From: Ornithinibacillus xuwenensis
GTDB lineage: Bacteria; Bacillota; Bacilli; Bacillales; Amphibacillaceae
Direction: 5' to 3'
Assembly (NCBI RefSeq): GCF_039614845.1
Contig: NZ_JBDIML010000001.1
Coordinates: forward strand, 186,001 to 250,000
Length of the DNA stretch: 64,000 nt
Below are positions 33,976 through 42,516 of the stretch, one piece after another. Numbering within the stretch: position 1 is the stretch's first letter; each line of letters opens with the position of its first letter. Under the pieces are notes generated by a model. It searched no databases. It was not told where the DNA came from and saw only the letters and a program-made list of their open reading frames with translations. The position numbers were made by a program, and so were the translations under genes.

Positions 33976-34252
33976 GCTATATGAAATGCTTAACACTATA
34001 GAAAAGTATCTTAATAAAAAATTAGATCCAGAGACCTTTTCGTATGATTTCCCTGACTTAGTTCGAGAAGGAAAATTTCATGGTTATGATGACACATTAC
34101 TTGAAGCGATAGGTGATGTATCTGAAGCGTGTGGATTGTATGAACCTCACCCAGGAATAAGAGAAGATTATTCGGGTTGGTATTACGATGAAAAAGAGCT
34201 ATACGACATCGTAGAAAAGAACTACAAAATAATGACAAAATATAAAGATTAA
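33968..34252 (+). CDS. putative immunity protein for the MuF toxin domain
   Basis: 94 residues from ATG at 33968, overlapping the MuF stop, with TGGAGG upstream inside the MuF gene. Acidic and mainly helical (EMLNTIEKYLNKKLDPETFS, DTLLEAIGDVSEACGLYEPH, WYYDEKELYDIVEKNYKIMT). Not a known head protein: in SPP1-like phages scaffold follows MuF directly. Size, acidity and coupling fit an immunity protein; it is followed by its own terminator. No family was identified with certainty. Confidence 0.65.
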   Translation: MNELYEMLNTIEKYLNKKLDPETFSYDFPDLVREGKFHGYDDTLLEAIGDVSEACGLYEPHPGIREDYSGWYYDEKELYDIVEKNYKIMTKYKD

Positions 34253-34254
34253 AG

Positions 34255-34290
34255 TCATTTCATCTAACAAGATGAGGTGGCTTTTTTATA
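34255..34290 (+). terminator. terminator after immunity gene
   Basis: AGTCATTTCATC pairs with GATGAGGTGGCT around TAACAA, followed by TTTTTT. A second hairpin CGTGG-ACTTAA-CCACG (34356-34371) precedes the scaffold gene. Confidence 0.7.
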
Positions 34291-34398
34291 TGACCTGGAT
34301 ATGTCATTAAACTATCTTTTTTATCGTCCGCAGTTATGCGTTAAATAACTATCCTATCGTGGACTTAACCACGTTAAACAATGTAAGGAGAGGTATAG

Positions 34399-35028
34399 AT
34401 GAATAGAGAGTTTTTAAAAGGTTTAGAGATTACAGAGGAACATATTGAATTAATCATGAAAGAACATGGCAAGTCCGTGAATTCCATTAAAGATAAGGCT
34501 GATAAAGTTGATGGGCTGGAAATTCAGATTCAAGATTATCAACAACAAATTGAGGAACGTGACAAGCAATTAAAAGACTTATCAAAGAAAGCGGTGGGGA
34601 ATGACGATCTGCAAAAGCAAATTGAAGAATTGCAGGGTGCTAATAAAAAGGTTGCTGATGAGTGGAAAGAAAAGCTACAAAAGCAGACGTTTGATTATGC
34701 ACTAGATAGAGCAATTACACAAGCTCAAGCACGTAATCCTAAAGCTGTAAGAGCCTTACTTGATACAGAAAATATCAAGTTAGATGGTGATAAGTTATTA
34801 GGATTAGAAGAACAATTGGAAGCATTGAAAGAAAAGGAGTCCTACCTATTTGGTGATGATAGACCAGCAGGGTTAAAAGGTAGGGAGCCACACCCAGCAA
34901 GTAAACAGGAGCCAAGTAGAGCTCAAAACTTACAGAAACAGTATGATGAAGCAATGCAAAGTGGAAATATGGCTATGGCTGTTTCGTTAAAAAATCAATT
35001 ATTTCAACTAAATCAAAACGGAGAGTGA
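34399..35028 (+). CDS. scaffolding protein, GP20 family
   Basis: 209 residues, a long coiled coil (residues ~30-110: QIQDYQQQIEERDKQLKDLS) followed by FDYALDRAITQAQARNPKAV, a typical Phage_GP20 motif, and a Gln/Lys-rich C terminus. It shapes the prohead and leaves on maturation. It directly precedes the capsid gene. Confidence 0.9.
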   Translation: MNREFLKGLEITEEHIELIMKEHGKSVNSIKDKADKVDGLEIQIQDYQQQIEERDKQLKDLSKKAVGNDDLQKQIEELQGANKKVADEWKEKLQKQTFDYALDRAITQAQARNPKAVRALLDTENIKLDGDKLLGLEEQLEALKEKESYLFGDDRPAGLKGREPHPASKQEPSRAQNLQKQYDEAMQSGNMAMAVSLKNQLFQLNQNGE

Positions 35029-35034
35029 TTATAA

Positions 35035-35982
35035 ATGCCAACGAACGTAACTGGAACAGGAACAACTTGGAATCTACCAAACTATTCAGGAGAACTATTT
35101 ACTGCTTCACAAATTAATACACCTTTCTTAACAATGATTGGAGGATTAACAAACGGAGGAAAGCAAACAGCAAACTTTGAATTCCCTACGTACTCTGATT
35201 ATGATCTTCCTGCTGCAGAGCAACCAGCTATCACAGAGCAACAGTCTTTAACTGCTCCACAAGCGGAGGAAATTACAAGGGGCCAAGCAACAAACGTAAC
35301 ACAAATATTCCATGAGAAGATTTCTATTTCTTATGTAAAACAAGCGAATGGAGGTCGTTTAGAAGGAGTTAATACTGCAGGTCAACAAAACAACGTACCT
35401 TCTGAAAAAGACTTCCAAATCGCGCGTAAACTAGAAAAAGTTGCACGTGATGTAAACCACACATTTTTAAACGGAACATTCCAAAAAGCAACAGCTGCTA
35501 ACGTTGCAAATAAAACACGCGGTATGTTCGAATTAGCTGCAACCATCAATACATTAGCAGCAGCTGGTGCAAATCTTTCTAAAGCATTAATTGACCAATT
35601 ACTTCTAGAAATGTTCAATAACGGTGCAAAGTTTGAAAATATGGTTCTATTCACTAACGGTTCACAAAAACAGCGTATCTCTAGTGTATACGGGTATGCA
35701 CCACAAGACCGTAATGTAGGTGGGGTAAACATTCAACAAATTGAAACAGACTTCGGAAACATTGGAATTGTGCTTGACCGAATGGTACCAGCTTCTTCAA
35801 TTGGTTTATTTGAAATGAGCGAGATTGCTCCTGTGCTTCAACCGGTACCAGGGAAAGGTAACTTCTTTTATGAAGAATTAGCGAAAACAGGTGCTGCAGA
35901 AGAAGGGCAATTATTTGGTCAAATTGGTTTAGCTCATGGTCATGCATCGCTACACGGTTCCATCACTGGATTAGCAGTTTAA
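35035..35982 (+). CDS. major capsid protein (prophage 2)
   Basis: 315 residues. Starts MPTNVTGTGTTWNLPNYSGE and continues LFTASQINTPFLTMIGGLTN, the pattern of SU10/SPP1-type HK97-fold capsid proteins (family of phage capsid proteins with LDR conserved regions). Ends with LFGQIGLAHGHASLHGSITG. It forms the head shell. Position between scaffold and connector genes confirms the call. Confidence 0.92.
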   Translation: MPTNVTGTGTTWNLPNYSGELFTASQINTPFLTMIGGLTNGGKQTANFEFPTYSDYDLPAAEQPAITEQQSLTAPQAEEITRGQATNVTQIFHEKISISYVKQANGGRLEGVNTAGQQNNVPSEKDFQIARKLEKVARDVNHTFLNGTFQKATAANVANKTRGMFELAATINTLAAAGANLSKALIDQLLLEMFNNGAKFENMVLFTNGSQKQRISSVYGYAPQDRNVGGVNIQQIETDFGNIGIVLDRMVPASSIGLFEMSEIAPVLQPVPGKGNFFYEELAKTGAAEEGQLFGQIGLAHGHASLHGSITGLAV

Positions 35983-35983
35983 T

Positions 35984-36003
35984 AGAGGGCGAGAACGCCC
36001 TCT
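35984..36003 (+). terminator. hairpin after capsid gene
   Basis: AGAGGGCG-AGAA-CGCCCTCT, followed by TAATCTATTTT. Likely attenuates readthrough so that capsid mRNA outweighs downstream messages. Confidence 0.6.
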
Positions 36004-36028
36004 TAATCTATTTTAGGGAGTGATTACT

Positions 36029-36190
36029 TTGGGTAAGTTACAAGAAGACGTGCGCATTGATCCAATTTTAAAAGAAGTTATTAAAATGCCAGCACAAGAT
36101 AATTCGGTTGCAGCTGATGTGGCAACACTAGTCGCTGATTTTAATTCATTATTACAAAAACTGCGTGATGCAGGATTAATGGAGGGGTAA
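36029..36190 (+). CDS. small head-associated protein (53 residues)
   Basis: TTG start with TTAGGGAGTG upstream. MGKLQEDVRIDPILKEVIKM, then NSVAADVATLVADFNSLLQK, helical. Small proteins with the head-fibre or accessory pattern VADFNxLLxKLRDAG occur after the capsid gene in many siphophages. Ends one base before the next gene. Function inferred from position. Confidence 0.6.
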   Translation: MGKLQEDVRIDPILKEVIKMPAQDNSVAADVATLVADFNSLLQKLRDAGLMEG

Positions 36191-36191
36191 A

Positions 36192-36503
36192 ATGATTTTT
36201 AAAGGTAGTGGTCTTGTATGGGACAAAGAAAACAAAAAAATACTATGCCGATTTGAAGACGGAGAATATAATACAGATGTTAAGCGTGAGCAAATTATTT
36301 TAAAAGAATTAGGCTTTCTTCATGAAGAAGAGGAAGCTAAGGATCCTGTCGATTTATCTGGTATGGATGCTAAAGATTTAAAAAAGATTAATAAGGATGA
36401 TATCAAAGAATATCTTGATGAACAGAAAATTGAATATGAATCTAATGCAAACAAAGACGAACTTATTGCTTTGATTGTAGGTGAACAAGATGGCCAAGAA
36501 TAA
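36192..36503 (+). CDS. HeH/LEM-domain small protein
   Basis: 103 residues. N-terminal beta region (FKGSGLVWDKENKKILCRFE) and C-terminal helix-extended-loop-helix (LKKINKDDIKEYLDEQKIEY, then NANKDELIALI), as in HeH/LEM or rho-N-like motifs of phage head proteins. The module may bind DNA. Between capsid and connector genes. Confidence 0.65.
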   Translation: MIFKGSGLVWDKENKKILCRFEDGEYNTDVKREQIILKELGFLHEEEEAKDPVDLSGMDAKDLKKINKDDIKEYLDEQKIEYESNANKDELIALIVGEQDGQE

Positions 36504-36630
36504 AATAGCTAAAAAGCTCATTAAAATCAAGAAGGGCAATAAGATTATTCAAGTTTTAGAGAAAACTTATCAGTCTGTCTATAAACGTAATGGTTGGCAC
36601 CTTGTAGAGGAAGAGACTGATAAGAAGTAG
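36490..36630 (+). CDS. 46-residue basic protein
   Basis: ATG at 36490, overlapping the HeH gene. MAKNKIAKKLIKIKKGNKII and SVYKRNGWHLVEEETDKK. Very basic first half. Resembles the short proteins with a C-terminal NGWH(L/V) motif found before head-tail connectors in SPP1-like phages. Function unknown. Confidence 0.6.
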   Translation: MAKNKIAKKLIKIKKGNKIIQVLEKTYQSVYKRNGWHLVEEETDKK

Positions 36631-36638
36631 GTGATTCC

Positions 36639-36959
36639 ATGACTCTAATCGATGAAATAGCTAAGATGGGTGAAATAGATAAGACAAAATACATGGATTA
36701 TTTAACAATTATGATTCCGATTCTTGTCGAGTATGCAGAACATAATTGTAATAATACATTCAGTCAGCTAGATGATAATGATCAAATGAATCTTCCAGCG
36801 GGTGTAAAACTATTTATCAGTGAGTCTATCAAGCATAAACTATCTTCAAAAGGATTGGCTTCACGTACTATGGGAGAAATTTCTTACTCCTATGATACAG
36901 ATCTACCAGATAGGGTAATGAATCATTTGAAACCTTATAAGAAAGTGAGGTTCAACTGA
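36639..36959 (+). CDS. head-tail connector, gp15/gp6-like
   Basis: 106 residues, helical: YLTIMIPILVEYAEHNCNNT, LPAGVKLFISESIKHKLSSK, GLASRTMGEISYSYDTDLPD. This is the pattern of Phage_connect_1/SPP1 gp15 adaptors which bind under the portal. Ends by TGATG overlap with the next gene. Confidence 0.85.
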   Translation: MTLIDEIAKMGEIDKTKYMDYLTIMIPILVEYAEHNCNNTFSQLDDNDQMNLPAGVKLFISESIKHKLSSKGLASRTMGEISYSYDTDLPDRVMNHLKPYKKVRFN

Positions 36960-37270
36960 TGGATGAATTTCCACATACAATAATCTTTCAAGAACTCACA
37001 GAAGTAGATGATGGATATGGAGGATATACAGAACAATGGATTGACCTAATTACTACAGAAGCAAATGTACAGCCAATTAATTCTGACCAACAAATTCAAG
37101 CACAGCAGTTAACCAGTCCAATTGACCACAATATCTTTTATCCCTTTCGAGAAGGGGTGACAGACTCCATGAGAGTGTTATGGAATGGGAAAACACTGGT
37201 ATTACGGTCCAAACCATTGGACCAGGGCGGTATGGGTGAAATTCTTCTTGTTAAGGCTGAACTCAAATGA
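36959..37270 (+). CDS. head closure / stopper protein
   Basis: 103 residues, a beta barrel: HTIIFQELTEVDDGYGGYTE, WIDLITTEANVQPINSDQQI, FREGVTDSMRVLWNGKTLVL. Fits Phage_H_T_join (SPP1 gp16) which closes the head after packaging. Overlaps the next gene by four bases. Confidence 0.85.
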   Translation: MDEFPHTIIFQELTEVDDGYGGYTEQWIDLITTEANVQPINSDQQIQAQQLTSPIDHNIFYPFREGVTDSMRVLWNGKTLVLRSKPLDQGGMGEILLVKAELK

Positions 37271-37695
37271 GTATCACAGATTACGGATTTATAGGATTTG
37301 AAAATGCAGTAGATAAGTTCGAGAAACGCTTTATCAAGCGTATTAAAGAAATAGTTGCTGAAACTGCTGAAATAATAGCAAGCCAAATGGTTGCTCTTGC
37401 ACCAGTAGCTGAAATCGACGGTGGAAACCTAAAAAGATCTATTGATGTTAGATATTACAATCATGGTCTTACTGCTATTGTCACTGTAGGTGCAGAATAC
37501 GCTATTTATGTTGAATTTGGTACAGGTATCTACGCTGAAGAAGGAAAAGGACGCAAGACTCCATGGGTGTATTTTGATACGAAATTAAACCGCTATATAT
37601 GGACTCGTGGAATGAGTGCACAGCCTTTCTATCGCCCTTCTATTGAAGTGGGAGCACAACACTTTAAAAGCGAATTGAACAAGTTGGGGGCATAA
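37267..37695 (+). CDS. HK97 gp10-family tail-completion protein
   Basis: 142 residues. VAETAEIIASQMVALAPVAE, DGGNLKRSIDVRYYNHGL, TVGAEYAIYVEFGTGIYAEE and AQPFYRPSIE are hallmark segments. Such proteins act at the head-tail interface. ATGA overlap with the stopper gene. Confidence 0.88.
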   Translation: MSITDYGFIGFENAVDKFEKRFIKRIKEIVAETAEIIASQMVALAPVAEIDGGNLKRSIDVRYYNHGLTAIVTVGAEYAIYVEFGTGIYAEEGKGRKTPWVYFDTKLNRYIWTRGMSAQPFYRPSIEVGAQHFKSELNKLGA

Positions 37696-37697
37696 TT

Positions 37698-38096
37698 ATG
37701 AAAACATCACTCTTGCCCTTGCAAAAGATGTTTATTGATACATTAAGAGCAGATACAGCTTTAATGGATAAGATAACAGGTATTTATGACGATGTATCAA
37801 AGAAGGCAATAAAACCATATGTAACTATCGGAGAACCCAATGTGACCCCATTTGATACGAAAACCTCAACTGGTGAAAATATTATATGGACGTTGCATTG
37901 TTGGTCCAGTTATAAAGGTAAGAAGGAAACTTATGAAATACTAAATCTAATACTTCAAGCAATGAGTAAATCCCCCTTAACTGTGGATGGGTTTACTCTT
38001 TTTCGTATGGAAATAGTCAACATGAATGTCATAACAGATATCGATGGTGAAACAAGACATGGAATCTTACAACTGAGGCTCTATGTTAATGATTAG
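37698..38096 (+). CDS. tail terminator / DUF3168 protein
   Basis: 132 residues. LLPLQKMFIDTLRADTALMD, KAIKPYVTIGEPNVTPFDTK, ENIIWTLHCWSSYKGKKETY is the DUF3168 (gp17-like) pattern. It caps the tail tube at the head end. Order stopper, gp10-like, DUF3168, major tail protein is canonical. Confidence 0.87.
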   Translation: MKTSLLPLQKMFIDTLRADTALMDKITGIYDDVSKKAIKPYVTIGEPNVTPFDTKTSTGENIIWTLHCWSSYKGKKETYEILNLILQAMSKSPLTVDGFTLFRMEIVNMNVITDIDGETRHGILQLRLYVND

Positions 38097-38107
38097 GAGG
38101 GAATTGC

Positions 38108-38602
38108 ATGATAAATGGTAAAGACACAGTTCTACTAGTTCAGCCGATTGATAATACAATAGGTGACCCAGGATTAGTAGTAGCTAACCTTACAGAAAAC
38201 AGTTATTCAATTGAGAATGAACTAATTGATGAAATGACAAAAATGGGTCGTATTCTTGCATATGGGCAAAACTCTGAATCATTCGAGTTAACAGCTTATG
38301 GAGAAAAAGGAGATCCTGGGCAAGAGGCAATCTTGAATGCAATTAAGAATAAAACTGAATTAAAAGTATGGGAAGTTGATACGCTTGCAAATGGAACAGG
38401 TACGTATGATGCAGTATTTGCTTATTGCTTAGTGGAATCTGTTGAAAAGTCAAACCCTAATGATTCATTCCAAGAAGTAACAGCTACCTTACAAGTGCGT
38501 GGAGAATCGCAGGAAGGAACAATCACAACTTTACCGACTGCACTAACAGATGCACCTTACCCATTTGAATCTCCAGGAGAATCAGGAAAACCAGCAGTAT
38601 AA
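38108..38602 (+). CDS. major tail protein
   Basis: 164 residues. INGKDTVLLVQPIDNTIGDP at the N terminus and SFELTAYGEKGDPGQEAILN, with an acidic/Pro C-terminal tail, match TP901-1/phi13-type tail tube proteins. It polymerises into the flexible tail tube. Followed by hairpin GAGGGG-AGAAAT-CCCCTC before the chaperone gene. Confidence 0.88.
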   Translation: MINGKDTVLLVQPIDNTIGDPGLVVANLTENSYSIENELIDEMTKMGRILAYGQNSESFELTAYGEKGDPGQEAILNAIKNKTELKVWEVDTLANGTGTYDAVFAYCLVESVEKSNPNDSFQEVTATLQVRGESQEGTITTLPTALTDAPYPFESPGESGKPAV

Positions 38603-38643
38603 GAGGGGAGAAATCCCCTCAATTCAATTTAGGAGGATGACTA

Positions 38644-39081
38644 ATGTATTTAGAGATAGATGGAAAACAAGTTGAAGCTAAAGCTAGTTTTAAATTCGAA
38701 CGCACCGCAGAAAAGAAATATCGTGATGATAAACAGGAATACTCTGCGTTAGAAAAGATATATCAAGATTTAATGGCATATAAGACAGGCGCATTACTTA
38801 AGTTTTGGGATTGTGCTACTTCTCATCATGGAAAGAATCAACCTAGTGTCGAAAAAATCGAAAATGCACTTGAGGAACAAATCGAAAATGGAGACGTGGA
38901 ACAGTTATTTAAAGATGCGTTCCGAACGATTGATGAATCGGGTTTTTTCAGACTACAACTAAGAGAATTTTGGAACAATCTAGATTTAATCGACAGATTA
39001 GCGAAGAACGAGGAAGAAAAAGAACAAGCGAAAGTAGCGAAGGAAATGTACCAAAGCAAAAGAGAGCAATTACTAGCATAG
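38644..39081 (+). CDS. tail assembly chaperone (gpG-like)
   Basis: 145 residues. MYLEIDGKQVEAKASFKFER, DLMAYKTGALLKFWDCATSH, DVEQLFKDAFRTIDESGFFR. Acidic/basic coiled C terminus. It binds the tape measure during tail assembly. It contains TTTTTTC at 38943, a canonical -1 slippery site, located immediately after the last stop of the -1 frame, so part of the product continues in the frame described in the next entry. Confidence 0.88.
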   Translation: MYLEIDGKQVEAKASFKFERTAEKKYRDDKQEYSALEKIYQDLMAYKTGALLKFWDCATSHHGKNQPSVEKIENALEEQIENGDVEQLFKDAFRTIDESGFFRLQLREFWNNLDLIDRLAKNEEEKEQAKVAKEMYQSKREQLLA

Positions 39082-39416
39082 AAAAAGTCTTCGAGGATTC
39101 TGCTAGATATTTAGGTGTTTTTGATACAGACCTTATTCTGTCTTGGACACCGAAAGAGTATCGAGCATTTTTGAAAGGTGCACAATACCGACAAATAGAT
39201 GATTACGAATACATGGCTAAAAGTGCAATGGCTATTGGGTATGCTTCTAGAGCAAAACGACCAAAAGAGAAACGCATATTTGATGCAAAACGAATGAGAA
39301 AGAAATTAGAAACCGGTCAGGATTATGATTTAGAACAAATGAAACGTTCTTCACGATTAAATAAAGCACTAAAAGGCTTTGAACCTAACTTTATTCCCAA
39401 GAAGAAAGGGGGATAA
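38943..39416 (+). CDS. -1 frameshift extension of the tail chaperone (gpGT-like)
   Basis: The -1 frame is open from 38934 (after TGA at 38931) to 39416. It has no convincing independent start. The T-TTT-TTC heptamer at 38943-38949 is the only canonical slippery site I found in the 147-base overlap. The extension carries EKVFEDSARYLGVFDTDLIL, SWTPKEYRAFLKGAQYRQID, a conserved C-terminal domain of long tail chaperones, and ends FEPNFIPKKKGG, two bases before the tape measure. The fusion product would be about 257 residues. Confidence 0.8.
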   Translation, partial: FFQTTTKRILEQSRFNRQISEERGRKRTSESSEGNVPKQKRAITSIEKVFEDSARYLGVFDTDLILSWTPKEYRAFLKGAQYRQIDDYEYMAKSAMAIGYASRAKRPKEKRIFDAKRMRKKLETGQDYDLEQMKRSSRLNKALKGFEPNFIPKKKGG

Positions 39417-39418
39417 CC

Positions 39419-41701
39419 ATGAATGAGCGTTTAAATGCCATAGTAGGTGCTAAAATAAGTGAATTTAGACGTAAAATGGCGCAAGTAAAGGCAACTGCTA
39501 TGGCATTACCAAAAAATATTGTGATTGAAGTCGAAGCAAGGGTAGACAAAACGCAGAAAAGACTTGATCGCTTAGCTAATTCTATACGAACATTACAAAC
39601 AATAGGTGGAAACATGGCAAAGGGTGGACTAATTGCATTAAGTCCTAGTGCTATACCAGTATTAGCAGGATTAACAGCAGCACTTGCTATGTTAGGACCA
39701 ATGTTGGCGGTAATGGGAGGCGGTGCATTAGGTTTGGCAGCTGCCTTTGGTGTTGCGGGAACAGGATTGGCTGCATTTGGAACAATCGCAATACCAACTA
39801 TGTCTCGTATAGCAAAAGCGCAAAACGAAATAGCTAAGGCCGAGGAGAAACTAGCTAAAGCCGATACTGCAGAAGAACGAGCCAAAGCACAGGCGGAATT
39901 AAATGCAGTCTATGACAAGTTAAGTGGAAGCCAACAAGGTTTTATTAAGTCATTAAATAGCTTCAAATCTTTTTGGGGTGATTTTGTAACATCTTTCGAA
40001 ACACCTATGTTAAATATATTCTCACAAGGTTTAACTACCCTTCAAAAAGCTCTAAAGAAGCTCGCACCGGTATTTGATAAGGCATTAAGTGCAATGAATA
40101 CATTGATGAGTGATTTAGATAAGTCACTATCAAATCCAACGGTTGTAAAGTTTATTGAGTTCTTAGCTGCCAATGTTGAACCTATGATGACAAAGTTGGG
40201 GCGAGCATTCGGTAATATCGCATTAGGCATTATGGATATGATGATGGCGTTTAAACCATTAATGGATATGATGGCTGATGGCTTCCTTGAAATGTCAAGA
40301 GGTTTTGCTGAATGGGCGAAGGGGTTAGCCGATAGTCCAGGATTTCAAAAATTCGTTTCATATGTACAAGAAAACCTACCCAAGGTTAAAAATATATTTA
40401 AGGATGCGTTTCTAGGTATTATTGATCTATTTGCTGCATTTGCACCATTAGCAGCCGATATGATGTCTGGTTTAGAAGATTTAATGGCGAAATTTAGGAA
40501 ATGGGCTTCAAATTTAGAGAGTAATGATGCTTTTCAAGGATTCATTCAATATATCCGAGACAATGGCCCGAAGGTAATGACATTCTTCGGAGAGTTTATC
40601 AGACTAATTGCAAATCTAGTAAAAGCTGTCGCTCCATTGGGTGCACAAATGCTAGAATTAGTGAATAAATTTTTAATTTGGTTCAATGGTTTTATTGAGA
40701 ATAATCCATGGTTTCAAAAGTTTATCGGTTTTATGATTGTGTTTGGTGGCGTACTCCAAGCAGTGTTACCTATCATAATAGGTGTAATTTCTTTCTTCGG
40801 TGGATTGTTTAATACAATTAAAACGAAAGTATGGCCTTGGTTACAAAAACTTTGGACGACAATTGCAACAAAATTACTTCCTTTCTTAGGGAAGATTGGC
40901 GGAGTGATAGGAAAAGTATTACCTTGGATTGCTAAAATCGGAGGTTTTTTCTTGCGATTCCTAACTGGTCCAATCGGCTGGGTAATTCAAATAGTAATTC
41001 TCTTGGTTCAAGTTATCGTCAAATATTGGGATCAAATTAAATCCTTTACGAAGAAAGTTTTCTCGGCTATCGCGGACTTCTTTAAGAGTATCTGGAATGG
41101 CATTAAAAACTTCTTCACAGATACTCTTGTTGGATTACGTGATAAAGCTAAGGAAAAAATGGAATCTATGAAAAATGCCATTAAAGATAAGATGACAGGT
41201 ATTTGGGATGGAATTAAAAGTATTTGGGACAAGATTACAGGTTTCTTTGATGACATCAATCTCTTTGATAGCGGTAAGAAAATCATTCAATCAGCTATTG
41301 ATGGGATAAAGTCGATGATAGGAAAAGTTGGTGATGTAGTTGGTAATATCACACAAAAAATACGTGATTTCTTCCCATTCTCACCACCAAAAGAAGGTCC
41401 ATTACGTGACTTGCATAAAACAGACTTTTCATGGGCGATTACAAAGTCCATTAATGACAGTAAAGCAAGTATTCAACGAGCTATGAATGGCATGCTACAA
41501 CCTACAATGGCATTAGGCTTCGGCGGCGTAAGTGTAGGAGCTCCTACTTCATATGATTCTAGAGAAGAAACATTTGTTAGTATGCAGGGTGTATTTGATG
41601 GTGCTGAAATTACAATCCGTGAAGATGCAGATATAGAACGTATCGCAATAGCATTAGCAGAACGGACAAAAGATTCTAAACGTACAAGGGGGATTAGGTG
41701 A
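39419..41701 (+). CDS. tail tape measure protein
   Basis: 760 residues. Coiled-coil N terminus, hydrophobic segments (~70-125 and ~430-470, 510-530), amphipathic repeats of the type (F/W)xKFxxYxxxNxPK in the middle, and a C terminus with PFSPPKEGPLRDLHK typical of such proteins. Its length sets tail length; 760 residues suggest a tail of roughly 110 nm. Ribosome site AAAGGGGG. Confidence 0.95.
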   Translation: MNERLNAIVGAKISEFRRKMAQVKATAMALPKNIVIEVEARVDKTQKRLDRLANSIRTLQTIGGNMAKGGLIALSPSAIPVLAGLTAALAMLGPMLAVMGGGALGLAAAFGVAGTGLAAFGTIAIPTMSRIAKAQNEIAKAEEKLAKADTAEERAKAQAELNAVYDKLSGSQQGFIKSLNSFKSFWGDFVTSFETPMLNIFSQGLTTLQKALKKLAPVFDKALSAMNTLMSDLDKSLSNPTVVKFIEFLAANVEPMMTKLGRAFGNIALGIMDMMMAFKPLMDMMADGFLEMSRGFAEWAKGLADSPGFQKFVSYVQENLPKVKNIFKDAFLGIIDLFAAFAPLAADMMSGLEDLMAKFRKWASNLESNDAFQGFIQYIRDNGPKVMTFFGEFIRLIANLVKAVAPLGAQMLELVNKFLIWFNGFIENNPWFQKFIGFMIVFGGVLQAVLPIIIGVISFFGGLFNTIKTKVWPWLQKLWTTIATKLLPFLGKIGGVIGKVLPWIAKIGGFFLRFLTGPIGWVIQIVILLVQVIVKYWDQIKSFTKKVFSAIADFFKSIWNGIKNFFTDTLVGLRDKAKEKMESMKNAIKDKMTGIWDGIKSIWDKITGFFDDINLFDSGKKIIQSAIDGIKSMIGKVGDVVGNITQKIRDFFPFSPPKEGPLRDLHKTDFSWAITKSINDSKASIQRAMNGMLQPTMALGFGGVSVGAPTSYDSREETFVSMQGVFDGAEITIREDADIERIAIALAERTKDSKRTRGIR

Positions 41702-42504
41702 TGTTGAGTATAGATGGCGTACACATTGAAAAAGACCTAGGATTACATCTATTAGAAAGTTCTAACGAGCCTATTCTCCCTAGTACAAGAGATAACGTTG
41801 TATCAATACCTGGTAAACATGGAGCCTATGCATTTAAGGCTTATATGTCTGAAAAAACATTTTTTCAAGAGGTATTGATTCCAACACAAGCGACACTGTT
41901 TGATGTGCAAAACATCATACGCAAAATAACGCCTCTGATATTAGACCAATATGGGAATCCGAAAGAAGTGGAATTAAAGTGGGATTATGATCCAGATAAG
42001 TATTATCGAGGGGTTTTTAGTGGTTATGTTTCAATTGACCGCATTCATAGAGCAGGTAAATTTTATTTACCCTTTACTGCATATGATCCTTATGCTTATT
42101 CGGTTGTTTATGCAGATGAAGTTACTTGGGGAAGTGAAGTGTTAACCTTTGAATCTTCTTATGAACTTGGCCATACCGGAACTGATGGTATAACAAAAAT
42201 AATTGCTCCCACTACACTAAATGCATTTTTAGATGGCTATGCAGTAAAACCAATATTCGAAATAAGCGGAAGCGCTGATAATTTGACTGTAACAAATGGT
42301 GAACAGTCTTTTTCTTTGCCTTCTTTTAATGGGGATTGGGTAATCGATTGTGAAAGATACACCGTAACCAAAAATGGTACAAATGTATTTAGTGAAGTTT
42401 CGTTGCGTGAATTTTGGCTTAACAAGGGATCTAACTTCATTGTAATAGGTGGTTTTAATTTAGATATAAAGATTCGGATGAAGTTCCGTGACCGTTATTT
42501 GTAA
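41701..42504 (+). CDS. distal tail protein (Dit)
   Basis: About 267 residues. MLSIDGVHIEKDLGLHLLES, RDNVVSIPGKHGAYAFKAYM, YYRGVFSGYVSIDRIHRAGK are Sipho_tail (TIGR01633) features; the C-terminal half is a galectin-like beta sandwich. It forms the hub ring at the tail tip. Start ATG at 41701 overlaps the tape-measure stop; GTG at 41698 is an alternative. Confidence 0.9.
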   Translation: MLSIDGVHIEKDLGLHLLESSNEPILPSTRDNVVSIPGKHGAYAFKAYMSEKTFFQEVLIPTQATLFDVQNIIRKITPLILDQYGNPKEVELKWDYDPDKYYRGVFSGYVSIDRIHRAGKFYLPFTAYDPYAYSVVYADEVTWGSEVLTFESSYELGHTGTDGITKIIAPTTLNAFLDGYAVKPIFEISGSADNLTVTNGEQSFSLPSFNGDWVIDCERYTVTKNGTNVFSEVSLREFWLNKGSNFIVIGGFNLDIKIRMKFRDRYL

Positions 42505-42516
42505 AGGAGTGAGAAC

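Noticed and set aside
34356..34371. CGTGG-ACTTAA-CCACG as a tRNA or riboswitch stem
   Set aside because: Only isolated short stems before the scaffold gene; no cloverleaf or known aptamer core.
39391..39885. 164-codon minus-strand frame opposite the tape-measure start
   Set aside because: Ala/Ile/Ser composition reflects the Ala-rich tape-measure codons; no ribosome site or promoter.
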